IMG/VR virus record: IMGVR_UViG_3300001847_000419
Location: 1-32,439 of that record
DNA length: 32,439 nucleotides
DNA from: a virus
Direction: 5' to 3' (one strand)
Under the pieces are notes generated by a model. It was not told the origin of the DNA. It saw only the letters and a list, made by a program, of their open reading frames with translations, and did not search any database. Positions 1 to 12,100 of this stretch are shown here, piece after piece. Made by a program: the position numbers and the translations under genes. Every line of letters begins with the position of its first letter. Position 1 is the first letter of the stretch.

Positions 1-194
1 AAATTCAAGCATATCCAGAATCGAATGATATAATTGGATTAAAAGACTTATATTTATCTTTCAGTATTCCAAAAAGTTCAATAAATATGATAAAAGATGT
101 TATTGCCTCTGGAGATAACATATCTGGTACAACATTTTCTACAAGTGATTATTACAGATCAAGCTATTCAAATGGGGAATTAAAGAGGGTATAA
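1..194 (+). CDS. 6: Probable baseplate wedge protein gp6, C-terminal end (partial)
   Basis: This is an open frame entering from the left edge (codons in phase with position 3) and stopping at TAA 192-194. About 63 residues are visible, including the stretch IGLKDLYLSFSIPKSS and the terminal GELKRV. It has no start in the window, so it is the tail end of a longer gene. The assignment to gp6, the T4 baseplate wedge protein that forms the inter-wedge ring, rests mainly on position directly before gp7 and gp8; in T4 and marine T4-like phages the order is 53-5-6-7-8. The visible peptide is too short to prove the family. Only 1 nt separates its stop from the next ATG, consistent with co-translation in one late operon. 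Confidence 0.6.
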   Translation, partial: IQAYPESNDIIGLKDLYLSFSIPKSSINMIKDVIASGDNISGTTFSTSDYYRSSYSNGELKRV

Positions 195-195
195 T

Positions 196-3100
196 ATGAT
201 TAAGACAGGGTTTGAATCTAGAGTAAAAATACAGCAAATTATTGACAGCCAATTACCAGAATTTGTTTTAGATGAAAGTCCAAAAGCTGTAGAATTTTTT
301 AAACAATATTATATTTCGCAAGAATATCAAGGTGGTCCAATTGATATCTCTGATAATTTAGATCAATATTTAAAACTTGACAATTTAATTCCTGAAGTAA
401 TTAGTGGAACTTTTACACTCTCCGAAAGTATCACATCTACATCAGATACAATTCGTGTTGAAAGTACTAAAGGATTTCCACAAAAATATGGATTATTAAA
501 AATAGATGATGAAATCATTACATATACTGGTATAACTACAAATACTTTTACTGGTTGTATTAGAGGATTTAGTGGAATAACAACTTATCATCAAAATTTA
601 AATTATGAAGAGTTAATATTTTCAACTTCTGACGCCTCATCTCATACATCACAAACTCCTGTATTAAATCTTAGTTCTTTATTTTTAAAAGAATTTTATA
701 AAAAAATAAAATATACGTTTACACCAGACTTACAAAATATTGATTTTGTTTCTGATTTGAATGTATCAAATTTTATAAAAGAAGCACGAACATTTTATAG
801 CACAAAAGGGACAGAAGAAGCATTTAGAATTCTTTTCAATATTATTTTTGGAGAAAATCCAAAAATACTTAATCTTGAGGATTTCCTAATTAAACCTTCT
901 ACAGCAAATTATATAAGAAGACTAGTTGTAGTTTGTGATGTAATATCAGGCAATCCTCTCAATCTTGAGGGACAAACTTTAATAAAAACTACTGATAGCA
1001 ATACAACTGCATCTATTTCAGAAATAGAAGTTATTAGAAGAAAAAATAAAACATATTATAAACTTTTACTTTTTCTCGGATATAGTATACCTTTTGATAC
1101 CATAACGGGTCAATTTTCTATCACAGGAAGTACTAGAAATATACAAAGTGTTAGTGTAGGAAGTTCAATTATAACAGTAGATACCACAATAGGATTTCCT
1201 CAATCTGGAACAATTTACTGTGGTGATAATATTATCACTTATACTGATAAGAGTATTAATCAATTTTTCGGATGTTCTGGCGTCACTTCTAATATTGATG
1301 TAGCATCAACTATCTTTTCAGAAGATACATATTTTTCTTATGAAAATGGTGATACTTCTAAAAAAGTTGTTTTGAGAATTACTGGAGTTTTATCCGATTA
1401 TGTTCCTATTGAGACGGATTTCCCTATTAGTGTAGGAGAAAAAATAGGAATTAAAAGTCTAGGTAAAACTATCAAAAATCCAGATACAGATAAAACATAT
1501 AAAGAAATTTTTGCAAATAGTTGGATTTATAATACCAGTTCAAGATATGAAATAATAGATAATTTTACTCCAGGAGTTACATCACAACTTATTTTAAAAA
1601 GTGAAGTTAATTCTTCAAGCCTTAAAGTTGGTGATTTTATTGATTTGCTTTATAAAAATACTCAGACCGTAATTAAAAGTGGATTAAAAGTAACTTCCAT
1701 TTCCTTAGGTGGAACTGGATTATATCAAATTACATTAGATAATAATGTAACACTTTCTTCTGGTTTTAATTATGATATTAGAAGAAGAATTAAAACCGCA
1801 TCGTCATCAATTGCTGAATATAATTCTTTATTTTCTGATGTTCAAAATGTATATGATGATAATAATGATTCAATGTATGTGGCATCAAATTCATTACCTT
1901 CATATCAAATAACTAAATCTATATTTTCATATAATGCAATTGGTGTTAATGATATTGATCCAGATACTGCTGAATATACTACAATTGTTTTTAGTAATAA
2001 AGTTTCATTTTTTACAGGAGATCAAATTTATTATAAGCCATCAAATGATCCTATTTCAGGATTAAGTGAGGCGATATATTATGTTGAAGTTTTACCAGGA
2101 AATTTAAAAATTAGATTGTATGGATCCAGCTCTGCAATCGGAACAGTAAATTATTTGCGTTTTGGTAGTTTGACAAATGGTACACATAACTTCGTACTTA
2201 ATTCTCAAAAAGAAGGAGTAATATCCGCACAAAAAATTCTTAGAAAATTTCCTTTGACTGTTAACATTGGTGATGGAGAATCTGATGATACACCACCAAG
2301 TTCTGTTGGAATGTTAATTAATGGAGTAGAAATTTTTAATTGTAAGACAACTAATAAAATTTATTACGGCCCATTGACTAAAATTGATGTTCTAAATGGA
2401 GGAAGTGATTATGATGTTATAAATCCTCCAAATTTAACTGTTTCTACAGGTTCAGCACTAATACAACCATGTCTTAGTGGTTCTGTAGAAAAAGTTTATG
2501 TCACTCCTCAAAATTTTGATATCAATGTATCAGTTTCAATTGCTCTTACTGGTGGAAATGGTACAGGAGCATCATTTGAACCAATAATAGAAAAAAGAAG
2601 AAGAGAAATAGAATTTGATGCTAGAATAACAAGTTCTGGTGGTGGTATTGATACTAGTAATGAGACTGTTACATTTTTAACTGAGCATAACTTAGTTGAT
2701 GGTCAAAGAATTACTTATCGTTCTCTCAATAATCCAGAAGTTGGAATCGGAACCTTTTTAGGATCGAATGGAATTACTGGATTGACATTAAAAGATGGTT
2801 CTGTATATTATGCACAATACATAAACAATTATACAATTCGCCTATATCCATCAATTTTAGATTATAATGCTGGAATTAATACTATCGGATTTACTACTAC
2901 TTACAATTCTTCTGGAATTCAAAGATTTGATACAGATAGTAAAAATTATTTGAGCGGAATTAAAGTTATTAATAGTGGACAAAATTATAAAAATAGAAAT
3001 CTTAGAGTTTCTCCATCTGGAATTTCTACTGCAACAAATGTAATTTATTTCCCAAGTCATGGCTTCAATGATGGAGAAAAAATTGTATATTCTTATACAG

Positions 3101-6100
3101 GAATTTCTTTATCTGGATTAACTACATCAAATCAATATTATATTTTAAAAGTAGATGATGATAATTTTAAATTATCTGATGCTGGAATTGCTGGAACTAG
3201 TCTAACAAATTATCAGAGAAGAAATTTTGTAAGTTTAGGTTCATCTTCTGGCACAGGTTATCATATTTTTAGTGATCCAAAAATAACTTTAAAAGTAAGC
3301 TATGGATCAGTTGGTTTAAATACTAGTCAAGTATTAGGAACTATTGATGCTACGCCTGTTGTAAAAGGATCTATATCAAGTGTTTATGTTTATAATAGTG
3401 GAAGTGATTATGGATCAAATATTTTAAATTATCATAAAAAACCAACAGTTTTGGTTCAAAATGGAAAAGATGCTTATTGTAAGCCAATCATTGTAGATGG
3501 AAAGATTACAGATGTAATTGTTCAATATGGAGGAAAAGAATATTATTCTATTCCAAATATTAATGTTGTAGATTACTCTGGAAATGGAAGAGGTGCAATT
3601 CTTCAACCAATTATAGTTAATAATAAATTAACAAATATTATAGTAATTAATCCTGGCGCAGATTATTCTTCCACTGATACAAAAATACAAATAATTTCAT
3701 CTGGAAAAAATGCAGCATTTGATCCCCAGGTAAGATCTCTTTCAGTAAATGATAACTTCTTGTTTGGCGTAATAAATTCAAATAATAGCACTATTACACC
3801 AACTAATGAAATTATAAGATCTTCTTATAATAATTTGCAATATGGAGTTACTGGATATTTTGGAACACTTAAAAGTGAATTTGGTGATACGGGCATTAAA
3901 CATTCACCTATTATAGGTTGGGCTTATGATGGAAATCCAATTTATGGTTCATATGGATATACCAATCCAAAATCTACAAGCGGAAGTGTAAAATTACTCA
4001 GTCCAGGCTATTCTTTAGATCCAAGTAAAGTAAGTAATAGACCAAGTTTGTCTGTTTTTTCTGCAGGATTTTTTGTTGAAGATTATCAATTTACTAATTC
4101 AGGTGATCTTGATCAATATAATGGTAGATTTTGTATTACAAATGAGTTCCCTGAAGGAACTTATGCTTATTTTGCAACTTCTGAAATAAACTCAGAAGGA
4201 AACTATGTAGGAAAATTTCCATATTTTATAGGGACTAAATTTAGATCTAAATTTTTAGATAAAAATAGATCATTAAATCAATCATTTGATTTCAATAATT
4301 CTTCTTTGATTAGAAATACTTTTCCATATAAAATTTCAGATCCAACTGCAAGTAATGATTTTATTATTGAATCAAATGAAGTAATTAATCAATTCTCAGT
4401 TGTAGAATCAGTCACATCTGGTTCAATTGATGCATTGCAAATTATTAAGGCTGGAGATAATTATAAAATTGGCGATACTTTAATATTTGATGAAGATAAC
4501 ACTGGTGGAGGCGGTTTAATTGCTCAAGTATCAGAAATTAAAGGAAAAAATATAAGTAATTTACAAAACTCTTCACTCTCTTATAGTAATGCAATTTTTC
4601 AGTTAAATGATAAAAATCAAATAAAAGTAAAAATTTACCCTAATCACAATTTAAACAATTTAGATTATGTAAGTATTTCTGGTTTATCAAGTTCATTAGG
4701 ATCTTTGAATGGTATTAGTCAAATTGGAGTAACATCGTATAGTTCATACTTATTTAAAGATCTTCCAGCTATATCAAGTGGAGTAGCAACTGATATATAT
4801 GTTTCAAATATTCCTACAAATATTTCTATAGGAAGTTCTATTAAAATAGAATCTGATATTTTAACTATTCTCAATATTTTTAATACGCAAAATGTAATCA
4901 GGGTTATTGGTGGTAGCTCTGTTGGATTGCATACTGCAAATACTCCAATTTATTTTATTCCTGATACATTTACAATTAATAAAAATGTAGATTATTTTGA
5001 TTCTAAAATTAATGATTTAGTTTATTTTAATCCAAAATATTCAGTTGGAATAGGAACAACTTCTGGGACTGATATTAGCGTTTTATATAATGTAGGTGTT
5101 CAAACAAATAATACAATTTTAGTTCCAACTCAATCAATTTATTTACCAAATCATCCATTTAAGACAAATCAATCAGTAATTTTAAGAAAACCAGCTTCTG
5201 GAAATGTTATTTCTGTTAGTAATACATCTACTAGTTCAACATTTAATTTACCATTATCTGGAAATAGTCAAACAGTTTATGTAATTAAAAAGTCTGACAA
5301 TTATATTGGAATAGTTACTCAGATTGGATTGACGACTTCCACAAATGGTTTATTTTTTAGATCTTTTGTAGCTGGTTCAAATCCAGATCAATACTCAATA
5401 GAATCTACATTTAATCAGATAACTGGATCAGTAAATAAAAATGTTACAACTGTTTCAGTATCAACATATCATAGTCTTCGTGAAGGCGATTCTATAGAAT
5501 TATATGTAAAACCAAACTTATCCGTAGGTATTGGAACTTCTACAAGTGTTAAAGTATTACGCGATACTTTAACAGGATTTATTTTAATTAATCCTTTAAA
5601 TTTCAGTTCAAGTGTAGTAAGTACTACAAATCAAACAATAACTATTAATTCCCATGGATTAAAAACGGGAGATAAAATTAAATATTCTGCAAATACTATA
5701 ATTAGTGGTCTTTCTACAGGATTTTATTATGTTTATAAAGTAGATAATAATACTATTCAACTTGGCAAAACTTATATTGATGTTGTTCAAACAGACCCTC
5801 CAAATATTATAAATTTTGCAAGCACTGGTGGTTCATCACAAACTATTTCTTTAGTTAATCCAGCACTAAATGTAATAAAAAATAATGATATTGTTTTTGA
5901 TCTTACAGATACTTCTTTATTGGGATATAATTTTAGAATATTTTATGATCAAGGTTTTTATGATGATTTTGTTTCAACAGGATCTACAAATTCTTTCTCT
6001 GTAATTGGTGTAGGAACTGTTGGATTTTCTACAAATGCTAAATTGACAATAGGATATGATTTTAATTTACCAGCTCCTCTTTTTTATAATTTAGAAAAAT

Positions 6101-9100
6101 CTGGATATATTAGTACAGCAGATACTGAAGTAATAAATTATTCATCAATTAATTATATTGATAGTTCTTACAATAATTCTTATAATATTTTTAATGTTGG
6201 ACAAACTACATTTAATGTATGCTTATCTAATACTCCTGAAAAGAGTTCATATGCATCTACAGAATGTGATACTTTAGAATATACAACTAATTCAGGTTTT
6301 TCATCAGGTGGTGTTTCAAAAGTAAAAATTATATCCTCAGGTTTTAATTTTAAAAAATTACCTTCATTTAGTGCAATAAATTCTGATTATGGAAATGGGG
6401 CATATATTGTACCTAATTCTGATAAAATTGGAAAAATTAATAAAGTTAGAATTTTAAATGAAGGTTTTGAATACTCTTCAGATAAAACCTTAAAACCTGA
6501 AGCTTTTGTTTCTAAATATGCTTCAATTGAAAGTTCAAATACTATTAAATCTATTCAAGTACTTGATGGTGGAAAAAGATATAATCAAGCTCCAGATTTA
6601 ATTATAATTAAATCTGATACTGGTGAAGTTATAAATTCTGGAATATTAACACCCAATCTTTCTCAATCTGGTAGAATTCAATCAGTTTCTATTGATTATC
6701 CTCCCACAGGTTTGCCAGAAAATCCCGTAACTATAAAAGCAATTAATAATAGTAATGGAGTTGGTATTAAGACTGTTCAATATTCTTCATCTGGAATTGT
6801 AACTTGTTTTCTTTTAACTCCAGCATCTGGATTTAGCGTGGAGCCATTTACCCAAGGTGATCAAATTTATGTTGAAGGTATACAAAAATCTTCAAGTGAT
6901 GGTACAGGATTTAATTCACAAGATTATGGATATAATTTCTTTACAATTAATTCATATACTGTATCTTCTCCAGGAACTCTAGCATCTTTAAGTTATAATA
7001 TTTCTGGATTTAGTACAAATCCAGGAACTGTAAAACCAGTCGAAAATTATTATGGGACAATTGTTAATTATAATAATTATCCAAAATTTGAAGTTACTCA
7101 AGATTTCTCATCCTTTACAGTCGATGAGAAATTGCAAGTTAACATTGCAGGACAATATGTGTCCGAAGATTTAATGATTATGAGTTCTGATAAAAATTAT
7201 ATTAAAGTATATGGCACTTATAATTTGCAGAAGGGTCAAATTATAAAAGGATTAATATCTGGAACAATAGCAACAATTAATGAAGTAAAGGAAGCTAAAG
7301 GTGAATATAATATTAGTTATGGAAATATAACTGATATTGGATGGGCTGATAATGTAGGAAAAATTAGTGATGATACTCAAGTATTAGCTGATAATGATTA
7401 TTATCAAAATTTATCTTATTCAGTTAAGAGTAGTAAACAGTGGGATGATATTGTAAGTCCTGTAAATAGTATCCTCCATCCATCAGGATTAAAGAATTTT
7501 GCAGATACTCAAATTACTCAAAATATAGATCAAACATCTGTTTATGTAAATCCAGATCAGGTAGTAGATGTAAAAGTAGACATTACTGAAGGGCAAAGAG
7601 TAGATACAATTAATAATTTTGATTTAGTTTTAGATGTTGATGCTTATAATAACTCTTCTAAATTTTTAAAATTTAAAAATAAAAAATTAACAAGTTATTT
7701 TAGAGTAGTTAGTAATAGAGCTTTACAGATTGATCAAATTAGCTCGCAATTTTCTAGTTCTAATAATGTTACATCCACAACATCAAAAATTGTAGATATT
7801 GTACCAACAAGACAATTTAATAGATATTTGGTTCAAGTTTCAAATAAAAATTATACTAATTTTCAATTTACAGAGTTAATTATTTTAAATAATAACTCTA
7901 ATACATTTACTTTAGAAAAAGGAACAATTAATTCAGGAATATCTTCTGAAACTGGTTATCAAACAAATACTATTGGAAACATTTATGGTTATTTAAATAC
8001 AGATACTAATCAGTGTTATTTAAAATTTGATCCAAAAGATCCATATTCAACTAGTTACAATATTAAGTATTTGAATGATACTTTTGTAAATTCAACAGTT
8101 GGTGTAGGGACAACTAATATTGGTTATGCCAGCCTTACTGGAATTACAACTACTGTGTCTTCAGGAACTACGACTACTTTAGTTGGTTTATCTACTACAT
8201 CATTGGATTCATTACATTCTATGATCCATATAATTGATAACACAACTGGAAATATGGATTATGTTGAAGTATTTGTTGATCATGATGGTATCAATACAAA
8301 TTTAGCTGAATTTTATTTTGACACTAATGATAACCTTAGTTCTAATTTCATAGGAACATTTGCTGCATCCATAAGTAGTGGAGTTATAAAATTACAATAT
8401 ACAAATAATACCTCAAATGGAGTAACAATTAGAACTAAAAATATAGGATTTAGCACAAGTCTAGTTGGATTACAGACATATACATTCAAAGATCCAAGTC
8501 AAATAGATGGGTATGAAAATACTGTTAGATTTAACACTTTTTATTCTGTAGTTTCTGGTGCTTCTACCATAGTATCGGCAAATAAAGATACTTTTTCAGC
8601 TATCAAATCATTAATAAAAATTGGTGTTGGGCAAACAAGTGCATTGCATCAAGTTATGATGATATCTGATGGAACTAATGTAAATACTATGCAATATCCA
8701 TTCCTTTCGATTGGAAGTACTTCAGGTATAGGAACCTTTGGCGGTGGAATAGTTGGATCTCAATTAGTCTTAAATTTCTATCCAGATAGTAATTTCTCTG
8801 CAAGTTCTATAAAAATTATATCATTTAATGAAAATTTCTATACTCAAAATGATTATATTAATACTCCTCCAAATTTAAGCTATTCTAATATAACAGAATC
8901 TGTCGGAGTTTCTCGTTTTTATTCAGTGAATGATCCTGATATTAATGCAAAAGTTTTTGCTCTTAATTATCAAGGAACTCCAATTTTCCAAAAAACTTTT
9001 AATCCTTCTAATAGTTCAGTATTAAATGCTTCTACAGGAGAATTTAATATTCCAAATCACTTCTTTAGTACAGGTGAAGAATTAATTTATACGCCAAATA

Positions 9101-12100
9101 CTAGTTATATTGGAGTTGCAGTAAGTTCAGTAGGAATAGGAAGTACTTTGAACTATGTTGGAGTAGTTACAAATATTTTACCAAGTAAAGTATATGCGAT
9201 TAGAGTTAATAATGATAAATTTAAAATATCTACAAGACAAGATTATGCAAATTCTGGAATAGCTGTAACATTTACTTCTTTAGGTTCTGGAAATGTCCAT
9301 ACATTTGAAATGGCTAAAAAGAATGAAAAAAGTATGATCTTAATCAATAATATTATTCAAGAACCAATTACATATTCCTTATTAAATTATACCGTAAATA
9401 ATGGATCTGCAGTTAGTTCATCATCCACTATATTTGGGTTAAGTGGAATATCATCCATCAATTCTGGAGATCTTCTTAGAATAGATAATGAATTTATGAA
9501 AGTTACTAATGTTGGATTGGGAACTACCTATTCTGGCCCAATTTCATTTGCAGGAACTTTCCCACTTGTTAATGTTGAAAGAGGATCAGTTGGAACTTCA
9601 GCTACATCACATTCAAATTTAGGAATTGCCTCAGTATATAGAGGTTCATATACTATTTCAGGAAGTAACATATACTTCTCAGAAGCTCCTAGAGGTCCTT
9701 TACAATATCAATCATATCCAGATACTGATGGTCTTCCTGATGTAACTGATTATTTTTCTGGAAGAGTATTCTTGAGAAAAAATTATGATGCAAATACAAT
9801 TTATGATAATATTTCAGAAATATTTACTGGAATAGGTCAAACTTATACATTAACTGTTTCAGGAAGTAATGTAGTTGGATTAGGAACTAGTGGATCAAAT
9901 GGTTTTGTATTCTTGAATGGAATATTCCAAAAACCAACTACACAAAATAATCCAAATAATAATTTTTCAATTATAGAAAATACAATATCTGGAATATCAA
10001 GTGTAGTATTTTCTGGAATAACATCATCAAATGGATCTATTGTAATATCTCAAAATGATGTTAATTTAAATCAATTGCCAAGAGGAGGATTGATCGTTTC
10101 TATTGGTTCAACAAGTAGAGGGATAGGATATGCTCCTTTAGTTGGAGCATCTGTAACTGCTATAATTGGGGCTGGTGGAGCTATTACGGCTATTGGAATT
10201 GGTACAACTGGCGATTTGGTAACTGGGAATTGGGGTTCTGGTTATAGATCACCAGTATCAGTGGCGGTTACAGAAAGTGGACATGTTGGAACTGATGCAG
10301 TGATTACTGCAAATGTGGGCGCTGGTGGTACATTATCATTTACTATCGTTAATGGTGGAACTGGATATGTGAAACCAACAATCAATATTCCTTCTCCAAG
10401 TTATACTAATTTGCCAATTACTGGAGTTTCTAGAATATCATCTGGTTCAACAACTGATTGTGGGGTGGGATTACTTCTGGATATTGATGTTGGCGCAAGC
10501 TCAAGTACTGGCATAGGTTCTACTTTATTTGAAGTAGTAGGATTTAAAATTAGAAGACCTGGATATGCTTTCAAAAAAGGTGATGTTATTAAGCCTGTTG
10601 GTTTAGTGACAGACAGAAAATTATCGAGCCCTATTTCAGAATTCCAACTTACAATTTTAGATACTTTTACAGATTCTTTCTCCGCAATACAGTTTGGTCA
10701 AATAGACTATATTGATCCTATACAAATTTATCAAGATGGAATAAGAACTAGATTCCCTTTATATTATAATGGACAACTTCTAAGTTTTGAAAAAGATTTT
10801 TCTGATTCTCAATCACAACTTATTGATTTTAACACTATTTTAATTATTTTTATTAATGGTGTTTTACAAACTCCTGGAGAAGCTTATCAATTTACTGGTG
10901 GTTCATATTTTACGTTTAATATAGCCCCAAGAGTAGATGATAATGTTGCTATTTTCTTCTATAGAGGAAGTTCTAGCGATAGTTCTTATTCTAGCGTAGC
11001 TGAAATATTAAAATCTGGAGATGACGTTCAAGTATTCAAAAATAATGACTATTTGGGTATTACTACAAATCAAGATCCAAGATTAGTAGATTATATAAAT
11101 TCTTCTAGTACTATAGAAACTCAATTATATAATGGTCAAGGAATAGATGGTACTAATTATAAGCCTATTAGTTGGACAAAACAAAAAGTAGATAAAATTA
11201 TTAATGGTGAAATTGTTTCTAAAGCTAGAGATTCTATCGAATCTCAAATTTATCCAACAGCAAAAATTATTAAAAATGTTGATACTAATAGCTCAGAAAT
11301 ATTTGTAGATTCAATATCATTATTTAATTATGAAAATCTTTCTCCTGCACAAATTAATTTTAATGCTTTAATGGTTTCTGGAACATCTGATCCAGTTTCC
11401 GCAGCAGTAACTGCAGTAGTTTCTGCTGCTGGAACAATTCAATCTTTATCCATCAATAGTTCTGGAAGTGGATATAGAGGTTCATCTGTTAATGTAAGCA
11501 TTTCCGCTCCTAGTACAATTGGAGTTGGTATAGGAACTACTGCTAAGGCTACTATTTCTATTGTAAATGGATCACTTTCCACTGTAACAATAACTAACCC
11601 TGGACTTGGTTATACTAGAAGTAATCCACCAAAAGTTTTAGTTCCTCCGCCAAGTTCAATTTATGAAAATATAACCAATATTACAGGAATAGCTGGAACT
11701 TTTGGTGGAATTACTGGAATTGGAACTACGGTCGGTGTAGGAACTGCTTTGGCTATTAATTTTACAATGAATGTAACTGGACTATCTATAGGATATCCGA
11801 TCTATGTCTATAAAACTTCAGTTGGTAAAGGTGTAACTTCAATTTTAACTAATAATTCAAGTATTGTTGGAGTTGGAACTACTTGTTTAGATAATATTTA
11901 CATTGTAAGTGGTATTAATGCGTCCGCAGGGGTAGTAACTTGCAATATAGATTCTAGAACATCTACGGTAGGGATTGCAACTACAGGAAATGTAGGATAC
12001 TTCTCTTGGGGTAGAATTAGTGGGTTTACTAGATCATCTTCACCTGTTGCAATTGCAGTATCAGGATTTTCTGTTGATAGTGGTTTATCCACATTTCCAA

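Larger units (their letters stand above)
1960..9290 (+). repeat. Dispersed H-G-L/D-G-x-x-I-x-Y modules in gp7
   Basis: At least seven diverged modules of about 60 residues. Each begins with a strand, then H(G/N/S)(L/F)xxG(D/E)xIxY, a GLS-type loop, YYxxxVD(N/D), and a strand xFKLS or TIQLG. Clear copies are PSHGFNDGEKIVY (about 3055) with YYILKVDDDNFKLS, and NSHGLKTGDKIKY (5648) with FYYVYKVDNNTIQLG. Weaker ones are TEHNLVDGQRITY (2683), PNHNLNNLDYVSI (4639), PNHPFKTNQSVIL (5150), STYHSLREGDSIELY (5464) and PNHFFSTGEELIY (9053). A related segment lacking the histidine lies near 2000-2130. They are scattered singly rather than in tandem. Confidence 0.62.

Noticed and set aside
190-195. TATAAT just before the gp7 start, as a host-type -10 box
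   Set aside because: It ends at the ATG, leaves no room for a leader or ribosome site, and has no -35 partner. The AGAGGG ribosome site there is the better reading.
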